From contig CM045762.1 in NCBI GenBank assembly GCA_025200525.1, positions 105,116,682-105,180,681 of the forward strand: a DNA stretch of 64,000 nucleotides, written 5' to 3'. The position numbers and the translations under genes were made by a program. Source of the stretch: Camellia lanceoleosa. Its lineage: Eukaryota; Streptophyta; Magnoliopsida; Ericales; Theaceae. Numbering within the stretch: the first letter of the stretch is position 1; every line of letters begins with the position of its first letter. Positions 50,562 through 61,589 of the stretch are shown in pieces. Under the pieces are notes generated by a model. It had not been told where the DNA came from and searched no databases. It saw only the letters and a program-made list of their open reading frames with translations.

Positions 50562-50720
50562 CACTACAAGAAATTAGTGATTTAGGGACTAATATTTAGA
50601 AACCAATTGAATTTAGTCTCTAAAAACCATCATTTAGAGACCAAAATAAATTTTAAGAGAAAATTATACAAACACCGTATATTCTTTTATGATAGCCCAA
50701 AAAAATTATTTGAAAACTTT
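50562..50720. repeat. Left TIR and subterminal repeats of the CACTA element
   Basis: CACTACAAGAAAT followed by TTTAGGGACTAA, TTTAGAAACCAA, TTTAGTCTCTAAA, TTTAGAGACCAAA and TTTTAGAGACCAAA. The repeated TTTAGRGACYAAA motif in both orientations is the kind of site that CACTA-encoded proteins bind. Confidence 0.8.
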
Positions 50721-51660
50721 TAGAGACCAAAAAAGTTGAAAGTTTATGTTGATTTGAGCACTTGACCATGTGTGTGAGGTAGGCAAATGCTAGAGACGAA
50801 TTAATTTGGTTGCTAAAGGTCGTCAAATACGCGCTTCACTCGATCGATCCCTCCTTCAGTTGTCAAATACGTGCTTCTTAAGCTGGATTCCTTCCTTCAC
50901 TACAATCGGTTTCAGCTAGGGCTCAATCAATCTCATTATTTCTCTGCCTAGGAGTCAATCGATCTTCTTCGATCGATCTTTGTGCTCAAAACAACAGACT
51001 CAATCAATTTTAGCTTCGACGATCTCAAATGAGGACTCAATCGATCTTCACTTCAACCGAATCAATCTTTGTGCCGCCAGACGTAATCGATCTTCACCTC
51101 ATTTTTGAATCGATCTGAGTTCTTTGGCTTCAATCCGAAGGTAAATAGCGATTTGGTATGTTTTCAATCTCTTTCTCTCTGCACAAACACATCATATACA
51201 TATCTATATATATACTCCTCTGTATTCCACGTATGCTGATTGATCAAGAAACCAGAGTGAACAGAGCTATATAGGTACTTGATTTCATATATATATATAT
51301 ATATTGTTGTACATGCAGGTACTTTTCTTATGTATTTATTTCATTTATCAATGAGAGATGTGGATTGGGACACACCGCTTGGCTTGGTTTGGTTTAACAA
51401 GCAATGTGATTGCAGAAGCATATTGATACACACGCTGATATCACAGTTTCATGTGTCCCCATGGATGCTAGGTATGTTATTCAACTTTAGGTTCAATTTG
51501 ATTTCATTTTTCAATCTCAGGTCATTCAAATCACAATACTTTATCAATGAAGGCCTCTAGCTTCAATTTGAAAGCAAAATTGTTGAATTCAATGTAGGGA
51601 AATGAAAATTTTCTTCTTATGGATTATGAAGTTCATATCAATATTGATTTTGTTTTGCAA

Positions 51661-52276
51661 ATGAGCATCGATTATGGACTGATGAAAATTGACAAAACGG
51701 GACGTATTATCAACTTTGCTGAGAAACCAAAAGGCCCTGCACTAAAACAAATGGTAGGTTAATCTATTGGTTTAGTCTACAATTTCTAATGGATTGGTTT
51801 CTCGTTACATCCAAATTAGTTTGATAATCACCATCTTTTTACTTCTGTTTTTATCCCAATTGCTACCAACCACCAAGTAATTATTCTCATATATATGGGT
51901 CTTGATTATCTAATATTGTCATTTGAAATTACACTCCAAAGAAGTTGACACCTCGCCCTCGGACTCTCGAGAAAGATGCAAACTACCCTTACATTGCATC
52001 AATGGGTGTTTATGTGTTTAGAACTGATGTCTTACTAAAGCTTTTGAGGTGGAGGTACCCTACAAGCAATGACTTCGGCTCTGAAATCATTCCTTCCGCT
52101 GTGTCTGATCATAATGTCTAGGTGATCTATAGAGCGTTTAATGTTAATAATATCAATTTTCTTTTTCGATTAAATTTCTCTTTTTTAATGCATTTGAATT
52201 GTTCAGGCATATTTATTCAAAGACAGAGGTTAGTTCTCTCTCTTTCTTTGATGCCAACTTGGCCCTTACAGAACAG
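51661..52276 (+). pseudogene. Captured ADP-glucose pyrophosphorylase large-subunit fragment
   Basis: AGPase makes ADP-glucose for starch in plastids. Exon A (51661-51753) reads [20 protein letters not shown] and KGPALKQM, ended by a GTAGGT donor. Exon B (~51976-52121) reads [40 protein letters not shown] and SDHNV, with the last CAG changed to TAG before GTGATC. A third piece (52206-52276) has AYLFKDR and, after a small duplication and a loss of the DYWEDIGTIKS part, FFDANLALTEQ with GTTAGT. Conserved phases and splice sites show that genomic DNA was captured. [14 protein letters not shown] favours the large subunit. Only ~100 of ~500 residues are present, so it is not an enzyme. Confidence 0.88.
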
Positions 52277-52792
52277 GTTAGTTCTCTCTTATCACAAGGA
52301 CCTTTCATCACTTGACACATGATCCAAATGGAAATAGTGATTTTTCCTAATTCTAAGAGACCCTAGATTTATTTCACTAATATTTATTTTGGTTCATATG
52401 ATTCTAACCATAGACATGCACTATTAGAGCTGAAACTTGATGAATTAAATCCTCTCAAATCTGCTTTCAATAACAACTAGGAGAAAAACATAAAGTTGCA
52501 CTCTAACATTGAAAGCAGAAATGGCATTGTTTACTCAAACATTGTTTTTGAGTGGTGAGTTTCTAGTTAGTTGTCTTGTTTACTCCAACATTTTCTTCTG
52601 TTCCTGTGATAATGACAGAGCAACTTAGCTCATTTAAGTAGTTGGTGTTCTTGATGTTGCTAGAATTGATTAGTCGTTTATTTATTTACAATAGTCAATA
52701 TGTTGGTGCTTGTATTTGTATTAATTGACTCTTGCTACATGTAATTCTTATGTTTGCTAATTCAGCTACATCCATTTTGGAATAATGCAGGG

Positions 52793-53509
52793 GTAGTAAG
52801 CAACTTCTGGAGGACTGCTTCTGGGACGCTTGGGCATGCCTGTGTTCATCATCTACTCATTTAAAAGTACAATACTATTTTTTAAATTCAATATTGTTCA
52901 TATGGTCGAGATATCACTACTTTCACATTGCTAAAAGGAATGTGGGTAGTATCTAATATGGCTACGAAATACTTTGGTATTGAGCTGCAGCAACGGACAT
53001 GGGTTGAACATGTTCTTGGCTTTTCTCTTGCTATATGGGGCATACTATTATACTCCCGTCTGTTGAGCACAATGACGTATCAGCTCAGGTAAGCTCTTGA
53101 GTGATTTCATGTGCTAAAGTTCCTCACATCTAAACAAAGATCCCCGACTACCTTTTGGATGAATAATATGCAAAAACTCGAGAAGGAGCACAAATGCAAG
53201 TTCGAGATCGATCATATCATTATTTGTGGAGTAAATAGTCGTCTAGCATTCATATCAAGGCGCTTAAATAAGTATCACGAGTTTGTTGCTCGCTTAGGTA
53301 ATCGCTACTGCTAGGTAATTGTTTCTTTTTTGTACTATGGATACTACTTAAGTTCGCTTTTGAGATATCGCTTTCAATAATTCCTTGCATGTATATGTTT
53401 GCAAGAAACAAATAATTCTTCTTTTGTCTGATCTTCCAAGGAAGCAGACGGACAAAATAGCTGACAATATTGGCAAAGATCTTAATCATATTGGCATCAT
53501 TACAAAAAG
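52793..53509 (+). pseudogene. Captured POLLUX-like (plastid envelope) ion channel fragment
   Basis: Four exon-like pieces in order. 52793-52866 reads SKQLLEDCFWDAWACLCSSS then THL. 52980-53091 reads QRTWVEHVLGFSLAIWGILL and YSRLLSTMTYQLR. 53160-53313 reads [12 protein letters not shown] then [20 protein letters not shown] and [10 protein letters not shown]. 53403-53509 reads [20 protein letters not shown] and [11 protein letters not shown], ended by a GTATGC donor. This order (transmembrane segment LAIWGILLYSRLLSTMT, then a nucleotide-binding ICGVNSR...LSDLPRK fold) is that of POLLUX-like/PEC plastid envelope ion channels, relatives of CASTOR and DMI1. Frames shift between pieces and the pore is absent, so no channel can be made. 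Confidence 0.85.
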
Positions 53510-54179
53510 GTATGCGTATGTTTTGTTGATCGGGGTACTGTGGGGTTCGTATTTTGCAATAGCCTTCTTTCAGTCAGAATGGTAGCTTGCAGGAGAGACA
53601 ATTTTATGTTTCTTGGACCATGACAAAAATGCCTTCTCTGTTAGTTGTTTACTCTTCTTGGTTGGATGTGGCTACTGTAGCATATGTGCTGGTACTACTA
53701 CAGAGTGTCTGTCTGGGTGTCAAAACAATGCCAATTGTTTGACATGCATGGACATGCATCCTGCTCATCTGGACATAGAGAGATAAAAGTGCATTCTGTA
53801 TCTTGGTTCTCTTTTATATACTTTTCTGCTATTGTAAACCTGCTATATAGAGAGATAAGTTTATAAAATATCAACTCTGAAAGGGTTATTTGTGACTATT
53901 TTGTAATTATACCATGCAATACTGATATAAGAGAGCCATTAATCAATGTCTACCAGTAATTATACCATGCAATACTTTTTTTTCTGCTATTTTACCAGTT
54001 ATTATGTTTTCATCAATGTCTACCAATAATTATACCATGCAATACTTTTTTTTCCTGCTATTCTACCAGTTATTATGTTCTCTCTAGAATAAGTACATAG
54101 GAAAATCAATGTCTTCAGTTGCTCTGTTACAATGTATATATAAAATGACTATATTTAATTTCATGAACAATTGTAGAAA

Positions 54180-54440
54180 AAACTTAAAGAGTGGGAGAAT
54201 GAAGCTATAGAAGATGGATCTGGCCCACTATCTCATGGGCAGCTTTCCATTGAGGTGTTTGGGCGTAAGTCTGGCTACTTAAGTGGTTTAGGACGTGGTC
54301 CTAAACCTAGTATAAAAGCATCCGGTTGACGCACTCATGCTGCTCTTGAGATAGAAAATGAGGAAACTAGAAGGGAGCTTGAAGAGCAATGGAGAATCAA
54401 TGAGGAACTGAATCCAAGTACACTGAGATGTTTTTTCATT
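54180..54440 (+). pseudogene. Ptta/En/Spm-type transposon protein C-terminus
   Basis: Reads KLKEWENEAIEDGSGPLSHG, QLSIEVFGRKSGYLSGLGRG and PKPSIKASG, then a stop and EIENEETRRELEEQWRINEE. The block L...VFG.KSGY..GLGRGPKP is the signature of the plant transposase family Ptta/En/Spm, the DNA-binding partner proteins of CACTA elements. It supports the class assignment. The coding region is partial, with an in-frame TGA. Confidence 0.75.
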
Positions 54441-54540
54441 ATTTGTAACTTATTTGATTATGAATGACTATTGATTATTTAATGAGGTTATGTTGTGTTG
54501 ATTCTTATTATTTGATTTTTCTTTTTGAATTTTGGGTTGC

Positions 54541-54645
54541 AGGGATGTCCAAAGGGTGTCACACCTAAGTACAGCTTGAAGCCTCTTGTGCCAAGGCTGT
54601 CTGATATAAAGCCTGATATTGATGTTGAGAAAATGTTTTTTTAGA
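54541..54645 (+). pseudogene. Captured phosphoglycerate kinase exon fragment
   Basis: After a GGTTGCAG acceptor, the frame reads GCPKGVTPKYSLKPLVPRLS, D, then IKPDIDVEKMFF and a stop. GRPKGVTPKYSLKPLVPRLSE is a highly conserved N-terminal block of plant phosphoglycerate kinase (glycolysis and Calvin cycle); here the Arg of GRPKG is Cys. The match is ~20 residues, after which the sequence departs, so this is a small fragment. It lies downstream of the Ptta/En/Spm remnant. Confidence 0.75.
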
Positions 54646-54879
54646 GATTCTCTTTGAAGAAACTATTGCTATTCTTCATTTAAACTGTTACTACTTTGAT
54701 TTTAATTTGGAAACTTTCAGTTTTAATTTTTGTAAAATTTTACTTTCTATATACTCATTATGGTTTGGGAATAGAGTGTGTTTGATATGTGAATGTCAAA
54801 TTTTTTTTAATATGATTGGATGACATTTAATTTTGTGCATTTTAAGCTATGAGATTAAATGATTACAAAATTTTAATTT

Positions 54880-55244
54880 TGATTTTTAGCGACGAAAATG
54901 TGTTGTAGAGAAAGTTATATGTCTTTTCGCGACCAAATATCATTGTCGTGAAAAATATCATTATTTTGTTTTTTGCGACCAAATTGGGACATTTTATGAC
55001 GAAGTATTAGCGACCAAATGTTTAGTCTTGTAAAATTAAACATTTTGTGACAATATAAAATTGGTCGCTAATTGTCATTTTTAGTGACATGTTCAAAAAT
55101 TTGTCGCTAAAGACTTTCCTAGACGCACTTTTAGTGACTGTTTTAGTGACATAATTAATTTTGTCACAAAAACCATTTAGAGACCAAAATAGTAGTTTTA
55201 GGGACCAAAATAATTGGTCGTCAAAAGTCTTATACGTTGTAGTG
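54880..55244. repeat. Right subterminal repeats and TIR of the CACTA element
   Basis: Many copies of TTTAGYGAC/GCGACCAAA-type words (TTTTTAGCGACGAAAA, TTTTGCGACCAAATTGGG, TTAGCGACCAAATGTTTAG, TTTAGAGACCAAA, TAGGGACCAAAA), ending CTTATACGTTGTAGTG. Denser than on the left side. Confidence 0.85.
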
Positions 55245-56126
55245 TGAGTGCTTGTTGCATTGGTGGAATGGTTCCTGTTTCATGAAAGCTGAAAGGCGGA
55301 TTTGGAAAGCTATACCTTTGGTTACGCTTTGGCCAGCTGGAAACATTGGAATGATTGCTTATTTAAAAATGTTCAGTCGGATATGGAGGAGCTGCAAGAG
55401 TTAATTATTATCAGACTAGCGATTTGGTTGAAAGCCTCTTCGAAGCATTATTAGTTTACTACTAATGATTTCCTACATAACATTTGGCAGATTAGAGTTT
55501 GTTTAAGAGGCAGGGTTTGATGTGGTTTACAATGTCACTAATCAGATTAAGGTGTAATAGCAGCTTAGTTCTTTTGTCAATGTACTGGGCTTGAATCTGT
55601 TTTTCCTGTGTGTGCAGCAGCAGTGGTTTTGCTCCTTTTGGTTCATACTATTTGGGTTGGTCTGGTTTTTTATCAGTTCTGTTTGCAGTCCTGTTTTCTG
55701 GTGCTGCGTTTTGTGTGATTACTGATATGCTGGTTCTGTTTTGTTTCTTTTTGGTTATTGTGTGGATTGGTGTTTCTGGTTCTGTTTACTGGTTCTGTGT
55801 TGGTGGTTGAACGGCTGTATGGCTTTGATGCTAGATGCTTGAATGGGCTGAATGCTGGTCTGCTGATGTTTGCTGATGTCTGGTGGTCTTCAAGTTTGAG
55901 TATCTGTTAGTCTCTGCTGCTACTCTCTAGTTTTTGTGTATTTTTTTTCTTCTATGTCTGTTGATATGGCAGCATATTTTGTTTCTCTGTTTGTTGGTTC
56001 CTCACCAATTGGCACTTGGAGCTTTGTAATAGCTCCAAGCTCCAAGCTCCTCTTTATTGATGTAATCTATCATACCTTGTATGTTTTCATCAATAAATAT
56101 TTTCTTTGCCGATCAAAGAAAAAAAA
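55245..56126 (+). pseudogene. LINE ORF2 C-terminus and 3' UTR
   Basis: Continues the LINE after the CACTA target site: ECLLHWWNGS, AERRIWKAIPLVTLWPAG, then MFSRIWRSC in other frames, matching the end of plant L1 ORF2 (W..W.....W..IP....W..W). The T/G-rich 3' UTR (55560-56100) ends with CAATAAA and GATCAAAGAAAAAAAAA. Confidence 0.8.
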
Positions 56127-57770
56127 ATGCTTTAGGAAAATCCAAAGATGGCTTCTCTTTTATTTTAGGAGAAAGACTGAACTTCTAGAGATTTGTGTTT
56201 GTGCTCTTAGCAAATCCAGCCGCAAAAAATGCTCTCCAGGTGCAGCAAAGTCTCAAATTCTTGTTTAAAATCCTTTTGTACAGACCCCATTGCATAAACA
56301 TAGGGAAATAAAGTTTGTTGATAGAATTTTCTTAGCAGAAAATTTCACATAAAAATCATCTGTTTTTGTAACATTTTAGTGTAGAACATTCATTAATTTG
56401 TTGCCTGATCAACTACACAAGTTGATCAGTGCTGGAATATTGAATAACTGTTTTTCGGAGAGCCAAAAAATAGTAATGTGGCTCCTTTTGATTATCTGCA
56501 TGTATAAATATTACATAACAGTTACTACACATTTACATTTTCTCAAAATTTTGAAGCAGCTTATGCTCTTTTTTTATATGTTGCCCAGCAGAGTAGTTTA
56601 TGTGGCCATATTATGTTTGCGGATAATTTTACATCATTTTATTCTTTCTATGGACATCCTATTTTTAAAAGATATGTACATAGAATATTTTCATATAATA
56701 TTGTAGGTGTTGGTAGATATCTGTTATGGTCATTTTAATTTAGGATACAATTACCATTAAAATAATATTTCATTAAGTGTGTGCATTGATGTAATTAAAT
56801 GCGTGGAAATACAATTTCCCAAGCTTTGTGCCTCCAATAGTTTTGGACTTTTTTGGCACAAGTTTGATGTTGGTAGAGTCTAAAACAAGACTAGAGGCAA
56901 TCTAAAAAGGAAAGGAAATAAAGAAAATCGGTGTTTTATTTAGAATTTATTTTCTTAAGCTATTTTTTGGTTGGTTAATACTTTTCTTAAGGCTTGATTT
57001 GGCTTGGTTTATTTTTTTGTTGGTTAACATTTTTCTTGTTAGTTTGGATTTGAATTTTCTTATTTATTTATATTTTGGCTGGGAATGTAAGAAATTAATA
57101 TACATGTAAGTTGTAACCATAATAATTATGCAAAAATTAAACCTAATAATATCTTAAATTTAATACATCTCAAGAATAAAACGAACATACCTTTTATTGA
57201 CTATTGAATTAGAGAAAGTTGAGAAAATAGTCCTTTAATTGAATATTTAAATTCTTGACTCATCTACTTCTCTCTGTCTCTTAATTAGGGTGACCGCAAT
57301 AATTTTAAATGATGGAAAAATAATAAGTACATTGAAAGGGAAGTCATCAATCCTTTTATAGAGGACAGAAGAGGGTCATGTAAATTCTATCAGAAAAATA
57401 TACATCGATCATATTTCCTTCGTATCTTAAAAGAATAATTATCTCATTTAAAATGCTAATTTCTGAATTTTATCTAAAATATTGATTTTATCTAATTGTG
57501 GAGTCTGAATATCATAAAACATGTAAAAGATAAGTCTAGTGGGCTACACCAAAATGGAAAATGAACATTCTCTCACTTGTCCTATTGAGCCGATTTTGAT
57601 GCAACTATGTGTGCGTGTGTGTTTTTTAGATATACAATTTATTTATAAAATTTTAACTCATTAGATTTCACACTAAAAGCTTTGACACAATATAACGATG
57701 TTTTTTAAAACAACCAATAATTTTAGACTTAATAGAATTTATAATACTGTAATTATTTCAGATCACACCA
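56127..57770. other. AT-rich non-coding DNA
   Basis: No coding exon or RNA gene. Around 56765-56850 it resembles, in inverted orientation, 39702-39800 on the other side of the LINE (shared ATTTCCAC and AAGCTT words). Confidence 0.5.
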
Positions 57771-57779
57771 ATGGGAGTC

Positions 57780-58007
57780 GCGATTGTTTCTCTTCTCCCC
57801 CCGACGGCTTTTGTTTGCTTCCGTTCTTGTTGGTTGACCTGGTGGCATACTAGCATATAATTGGGCTAGTTACGCAATGCCAATCTAGTTAGGATGGTTT
57901 AATTTTGATATGATACCCTTTGCATTCACCTCTCTTTATTGGTGTATGATCTTATGCTAGTACATAATATTTCCATCAATAAAGTCTTTTTTTACTGATA
58001 AAAAACA
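57780..58007 (+). mobile_element. LINE 3' end fragment (5'-truncated)
   Basis: Ends TTTCCATCAATAAAGTCTTT, TTTTACTGATAAAAAA. The body (TTGTTGGTTGACCTGGTGGC ... CAATCTAGTTAGGATGG) parallels the last 200 bases of the LINE tail at 59930-61162 (TTGTTGGTTCCTCACC ... CAACCTAGTTGAGATCGGG), so both belong to related subfamilies. Confidence 0.65.
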
Positions 58008-58301
58008 TAGAAGGAAAATAAGATTAAAGTAATAATTAATTCATTGAAGAAAAGCAAATGCACTCGCAATAATTTTCTTGGGTTAACCCAAAAAATGGGA
58101 ACTGAACTACAGGCACTTGTAAGGCCAGGCTCTAGGTCCGTTATTGGGCTGATACCGCCGCAGGCTCAAGCAAGTATGTTCAATTTTTTGAGATACTATA
58201 GAACTCAAACTTAAACTATACATTTGTGTGACAAAAATAATTAGTGGGATAAAAACATATGTTTTTCGTCTTTTAACTTTTTTCTCCATCATTGCTAGTA
58301 G

Positions 58302-61300
58302 CTACAAGCAACTTGTGGGCTGAGCTGTACCAAAAGAAGTTCCTTTAGCATTGACACATGAAGCTTGAGCTGCTTGATTCATATATATGAGGTTCACATC
58401 TTCTAATATTATCTTGCTGTATGGATTCTGTTTGCTACAATCAAAATTCACAGCAACTTGTCGCTGATGTCCCATGAATGTCCTGATATGTTACGTCGTT
58501 GATCTTCACACCCGACACCTACCAAATATATAAAATAAAATATATATATAAAAAAAAAAAGTATTAAAATCCAGGTAAATACTAGTAGGGTGAAATCCAA
58601 ATATACAAACAATTACCCAATTATGGGTCCAATGTTAAAAGGCTTGATTTTAACATTTTAACATAGGGGATATGGAGAAGAGGTGTTTCATTTAGTTTCA
58701 TTTTTAACAAATGGATTTAAGATTATCCAACACAAATGTGACATGAACAAGGGCCCTGACAATAAAAACTCCCCTACGTCAACTTGTATGATGTTTAGCA
58801 AACAATGATGTATGTAAATGAAAATTGTTACTACTATATTTAGAACCCCCCAAAAAAAAAAAAGAAAAAAAAAAAAAAAAAACTTGACACAAAGAAAACA
58901 TAACTAATCTTACTTGATTAGGGCAATTTGTGTTGCCAGGGCAGTAATTTTGGTCGATGATAACGGGATTTTGAACAATAACCATGGTACCATGCTGGAA
59001 GAGCACACCCCTAACAAATCCACTGCTGGGCTTGGCCCATGTCTTTATCCTCAAACCATTTTGTGTACCCTTAAACGTAACTGTCTTAACTGTCACATTT
59101 TGCACTCCTGATTCTTGCGAGTCCTTCCCTAGACTCCCAATGCTGCACCAAAATATAATAATTTTATTTCTTTTTCATACAAGTGGTATGGGGAAATAAC
59201 ATGAGGGAAAGATATATTGCAAGTGATAAGAGTTGAACAAAATGTTGGAAATATAAAAGCAATGTTTACCTAATACTGTGGCCAAGGTCGCAGGCAATGC
59301 TCTCAATCCACAAATTGGTAGTGCCTGGACCTACTAAGATACAATCATCCCCAGTAGCAATCTTGGAGCTCAAAATGGTGACACCAGATGATCCTGCAAC
59401 GTGAATGCTGTCCGTGTTTGGGCTATTTCCTGCCGCCGACACCTTCACTCCTTGTAACTTGATGTTGTTGCAGCTGTTGATCACAATGTGGAACATCTGA
59501 CTGTTCAGTGATGTTAATCTGCTGACCACGACGTTGTTTGAATTGCTGAATTCTAAGGTCTGCAGTTTAATTTTCCAATTAATTATTTCAATCAATCATC
59601 TAAGAATAAAAAAAACAACTAAATTAGGGAATATATTGTCACTGGTCCCAGCAAAACATAACTATTGATATTAGAGAAGCACTAATCAAGCTTGTCTTAT
59701 TTTATTTTATTATTGCTTAGAAAAAAAAAAAAAAAAAGATTCGTCTTACAAGACAAAATCACTAATGAAAGCGAATGGTCGACCTATAATACTAGCTTAC
59801 AATAACCACTATTAGGAATGTATAATATATGTTGCACTAATTTGGTATATATATATGGATAGAAATCTGCTTAACCCAAAATTGGAGCCTAGTGTATCCC
59901 AAATCACAGAGAGTCAAAGATCACTTTGATCTCATTACCCACATTTCACAAACTTCATCTGTTTTGGTCTGCTTTGTGCTGGGTTTGCTCACTGGGCTGC
60001 TAAATTTGTAAATCTGTGTATATTTGTGAAATGTGGTCTGGTTTTAACTCAGCTTCTGTGCAGGTCTTGGTCTCAGGTCTGGTGCTTGGGTGTTTAAGGG
60101 GGATGAATTGTTGTCTTGGTTATGCAGCAACTTTTGAATTGTTGAATGAGTGTCTTGGTGTAGTTGGTGTGTATGACCTGCTTTGTTTGATCTATTTTTT
60201 GTTATGTTTGTCCTGTTCAGACTGTGTTTTTGTGAGCTCATCCTTGGGGGGTAAATCTGCCCTGCTGGTGTCATGTAGTTGGTCATTTGAATTTTTGTCT
60301 GAGGCATTTGATCTGAGGGCAGCACTTTTGAACTGAGGGCATTTGAACTGAGGCATTGTTGCTGCTCAATTCTGGGTTGCTAGTTGGTTAGTCTTGTGGA
60401 AGGTCTGCTAGAGAATAAGTTGGGTTTGTGGAAGGTTTGTTGGTCTGCTGCGGTTCAGCTGTTATCGCCTTAAACTTCTGTCATGCTGTCTGTTATGGTG
60501 ATTGTGCTCTTGTCTGCTAGTTTGTGCTCTTGCTGCTTTGTATTGTCTGTGCCTTCTATGCCCATCTGTGTCTTGCTGATCTGATAAGGTGATTGCCAAG
60601 GTGACTGTTAGACTACAACTGGTCTGATTGGTTGTGGTCTGTTAGACCAGGCACCCTTCTGTTAAGGCCATCAGAGGTTGTTGAGCTCAGGGGTGAAGTA
60701 CTCTGTTTACTGGCTTTGGCTCCTAATCCTGTGCTACATAATTCTGGAATGGATGTGCTGCTGTGAAGTTTATGCTAGCAATATGAGCACAAGGAATTTT
60801 AGCTCAAGGAATTTTGATAATCTGCAGCTCTGTGATGAATTTGGGATTCATATGTTCAGTATTGCTCAGCTGGTTTTGTTGAACTATGTGTATCCCTTAA
60901 GCTAGTTAGAATCTGCATTGGGGCATTAGAACTGCTGCTGTTTGGCCTTGGGCCTTGTGTTGTTTTTTTTCTCTCTTTTCTTGTTGGTTCCTCACCAACC
61001 TTCGGTGGTGCTAGCAAATGATTGGGTATCCACCTTGGTGCCAACCTAGTTGAGATCGGGGGGCATACTTTGATGCTTTTTACACCTCTTTTCTTTATTG
61101 ATATTTTTCATATGTATTGTATGTTTTTTGATCAATAAAGTTCTTTTTTGCTGATCAAAAAAATAATAGCATTGCCACTAGTGGTTGTATTGAATCAACT
61201 TCGCACTGCTGCTGAAGACCCAGAACTTATAGTGTACCAAAAAGTAATTTATTTATTTATTCTTTTTTTGAAAATTGGAAGTTTTCTATAACACCCAGTT

Positions 61301-61480
61301 TCTTTTTTAAAATGATCCTATTGTGAAAGGAAAGGATAGCAGTCCCCTCAACCAAAGTAAGGGTAGAAAAAGACAGAAGAGTAATTTACAGTAAAAGATT
61401 ACCGTAGCACCAGCAGGGCAATTCTCGCCGGAAGCCTTGCAAGCCCACAAAGCAGTACCTTGAGCGTCAAGTGTACCGTT
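58302..61480 (-). pseudogene. Exopolygalacturonase-like (GH28) pseudogene, four exons
   Basis: GH28 enzymes hydrolyse pectin in the cell wall. Minus-strand exons with GT/AG borders: 61480-61403 (TLDAQGTALWACKASGENCP, AGAT), 59559-59270 (LEFSNSNNVVVSRLTSLNSQ, GVKVSAAGNSPNTDSIHV, TGDDC, GPGTTNLWIE, GHSI), 59142-58914 (IGSLGKDSQESGVQNVTVKT, GLRIKTW, VIIDQNYCPGN), 58518-58302 (GVKINDVTYQDIHGTSAT, then NFDCSKQN ... GTAQPTSCL, stop). NTD, DD and RIK are kept, but the active-site GHG is GHS. A 2 base loss after GTSAT shifts the last exon. Upstream of the first exon a CT microsatellite replaces the expected coding sequence. A LINE fills the first intron. It is probably dead. Confidence 0.85.
59930..61162 (+). 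mobile_element. LINE 3' fragment in an intron of the GH28 pseudogene
   Basis: A ~1.2 kb T/G-rich non-coding segment ending TTTTTTGATCAATAAAG, TTCTTTTTTGCTGATCAAAAAA. It is the same tail layout as the full LINE (GATCAAAGAAAA at 56126). Opposite orientation to the gene and located between exons 61403 and 59559. The left end is approximate; no target duplication recognised. Frames up to 106 aa inside have no domain. Confidence 0.7.
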
Positions 61481-61525
61481 CTCTCTTTCTCTGTCTCTGT
61501 CTCTCTCTCTCTCCCTCTCTAAACA
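61481..61525. repeat. (CT)n microsatellite at the broken exon edge
   Basis: CTCTCTTTCTCTGTCTCTGT followed by CTCTCTCTCTCTCC. Directly abuts the Asn-Gly-Thr-Leu-Asp codons of the GH28 exon where Gly-Gly would be expected. Confidence 0.85.
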
Positions 61526-61589
61526 TTTCTTCACACTTGCATAACAACAAAAGCTACTGCCATCACCGTTGATTACCGGAACCATTCAC

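Larger units (their letters stand above)
50562..55244. mobile_element. CACTA (En/Spm) transposon carrying host gene fragments
   Basis: Begins CACTACAAGAAATTAG and ends CTTATACGTTGTAGTG, that is CACTACAA inverted termini. It is flanked by TGA at 50559-50561 and 55245-55247, the 3 bp duplication expected of CACTA. Subterminal regions are full of GGGACYAAA and GCGACCAAA words. The LINE reading (zf-RVT, then ECLLHWWNGS) continues across it, proving an insertion. Inside are a Ptta/En/Spm-type protein remnant and exon-intron pieces resembling three host genes. No TNPD-like transposase is seen, so it depends on another element. Confidence 0.92.
40080..56126 (+). mobile_element. L1-type LINE split by three nested insertions
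   Basis: Collinear plant L1 pieces: RRM-type ORF1 (40099-41720), endonuclease and RT (42024-44330), the post-RT region (49450-50561), the C-terminus and 3' UTR (55245-56126). The 3' end is CATCAATAAATATTTTCTTT, GCCGATCAAAGAAAAAAAAA. Removing 44331-49449 and 50562-55244 restores collinearity, leaving a LINE of ~6.2 kb, a normal size. It has many stops and altered catalytic residues, so it was probably dead before or soon after the insertions. Confidence 0.85.

Noticed and set aside
50562..55244. Autonomous CACTA element
   Set aside because: No TNPD/Transposase_21-like coding region was found, only a partial Ptta/En/Spm-type protein.
58302..61480. Functional polygalacturonase gene
   Set aside because: Frameshift in the last exon, GHG to GHS, missing contiguous upstream exons and a microsatellite at the exon edge.
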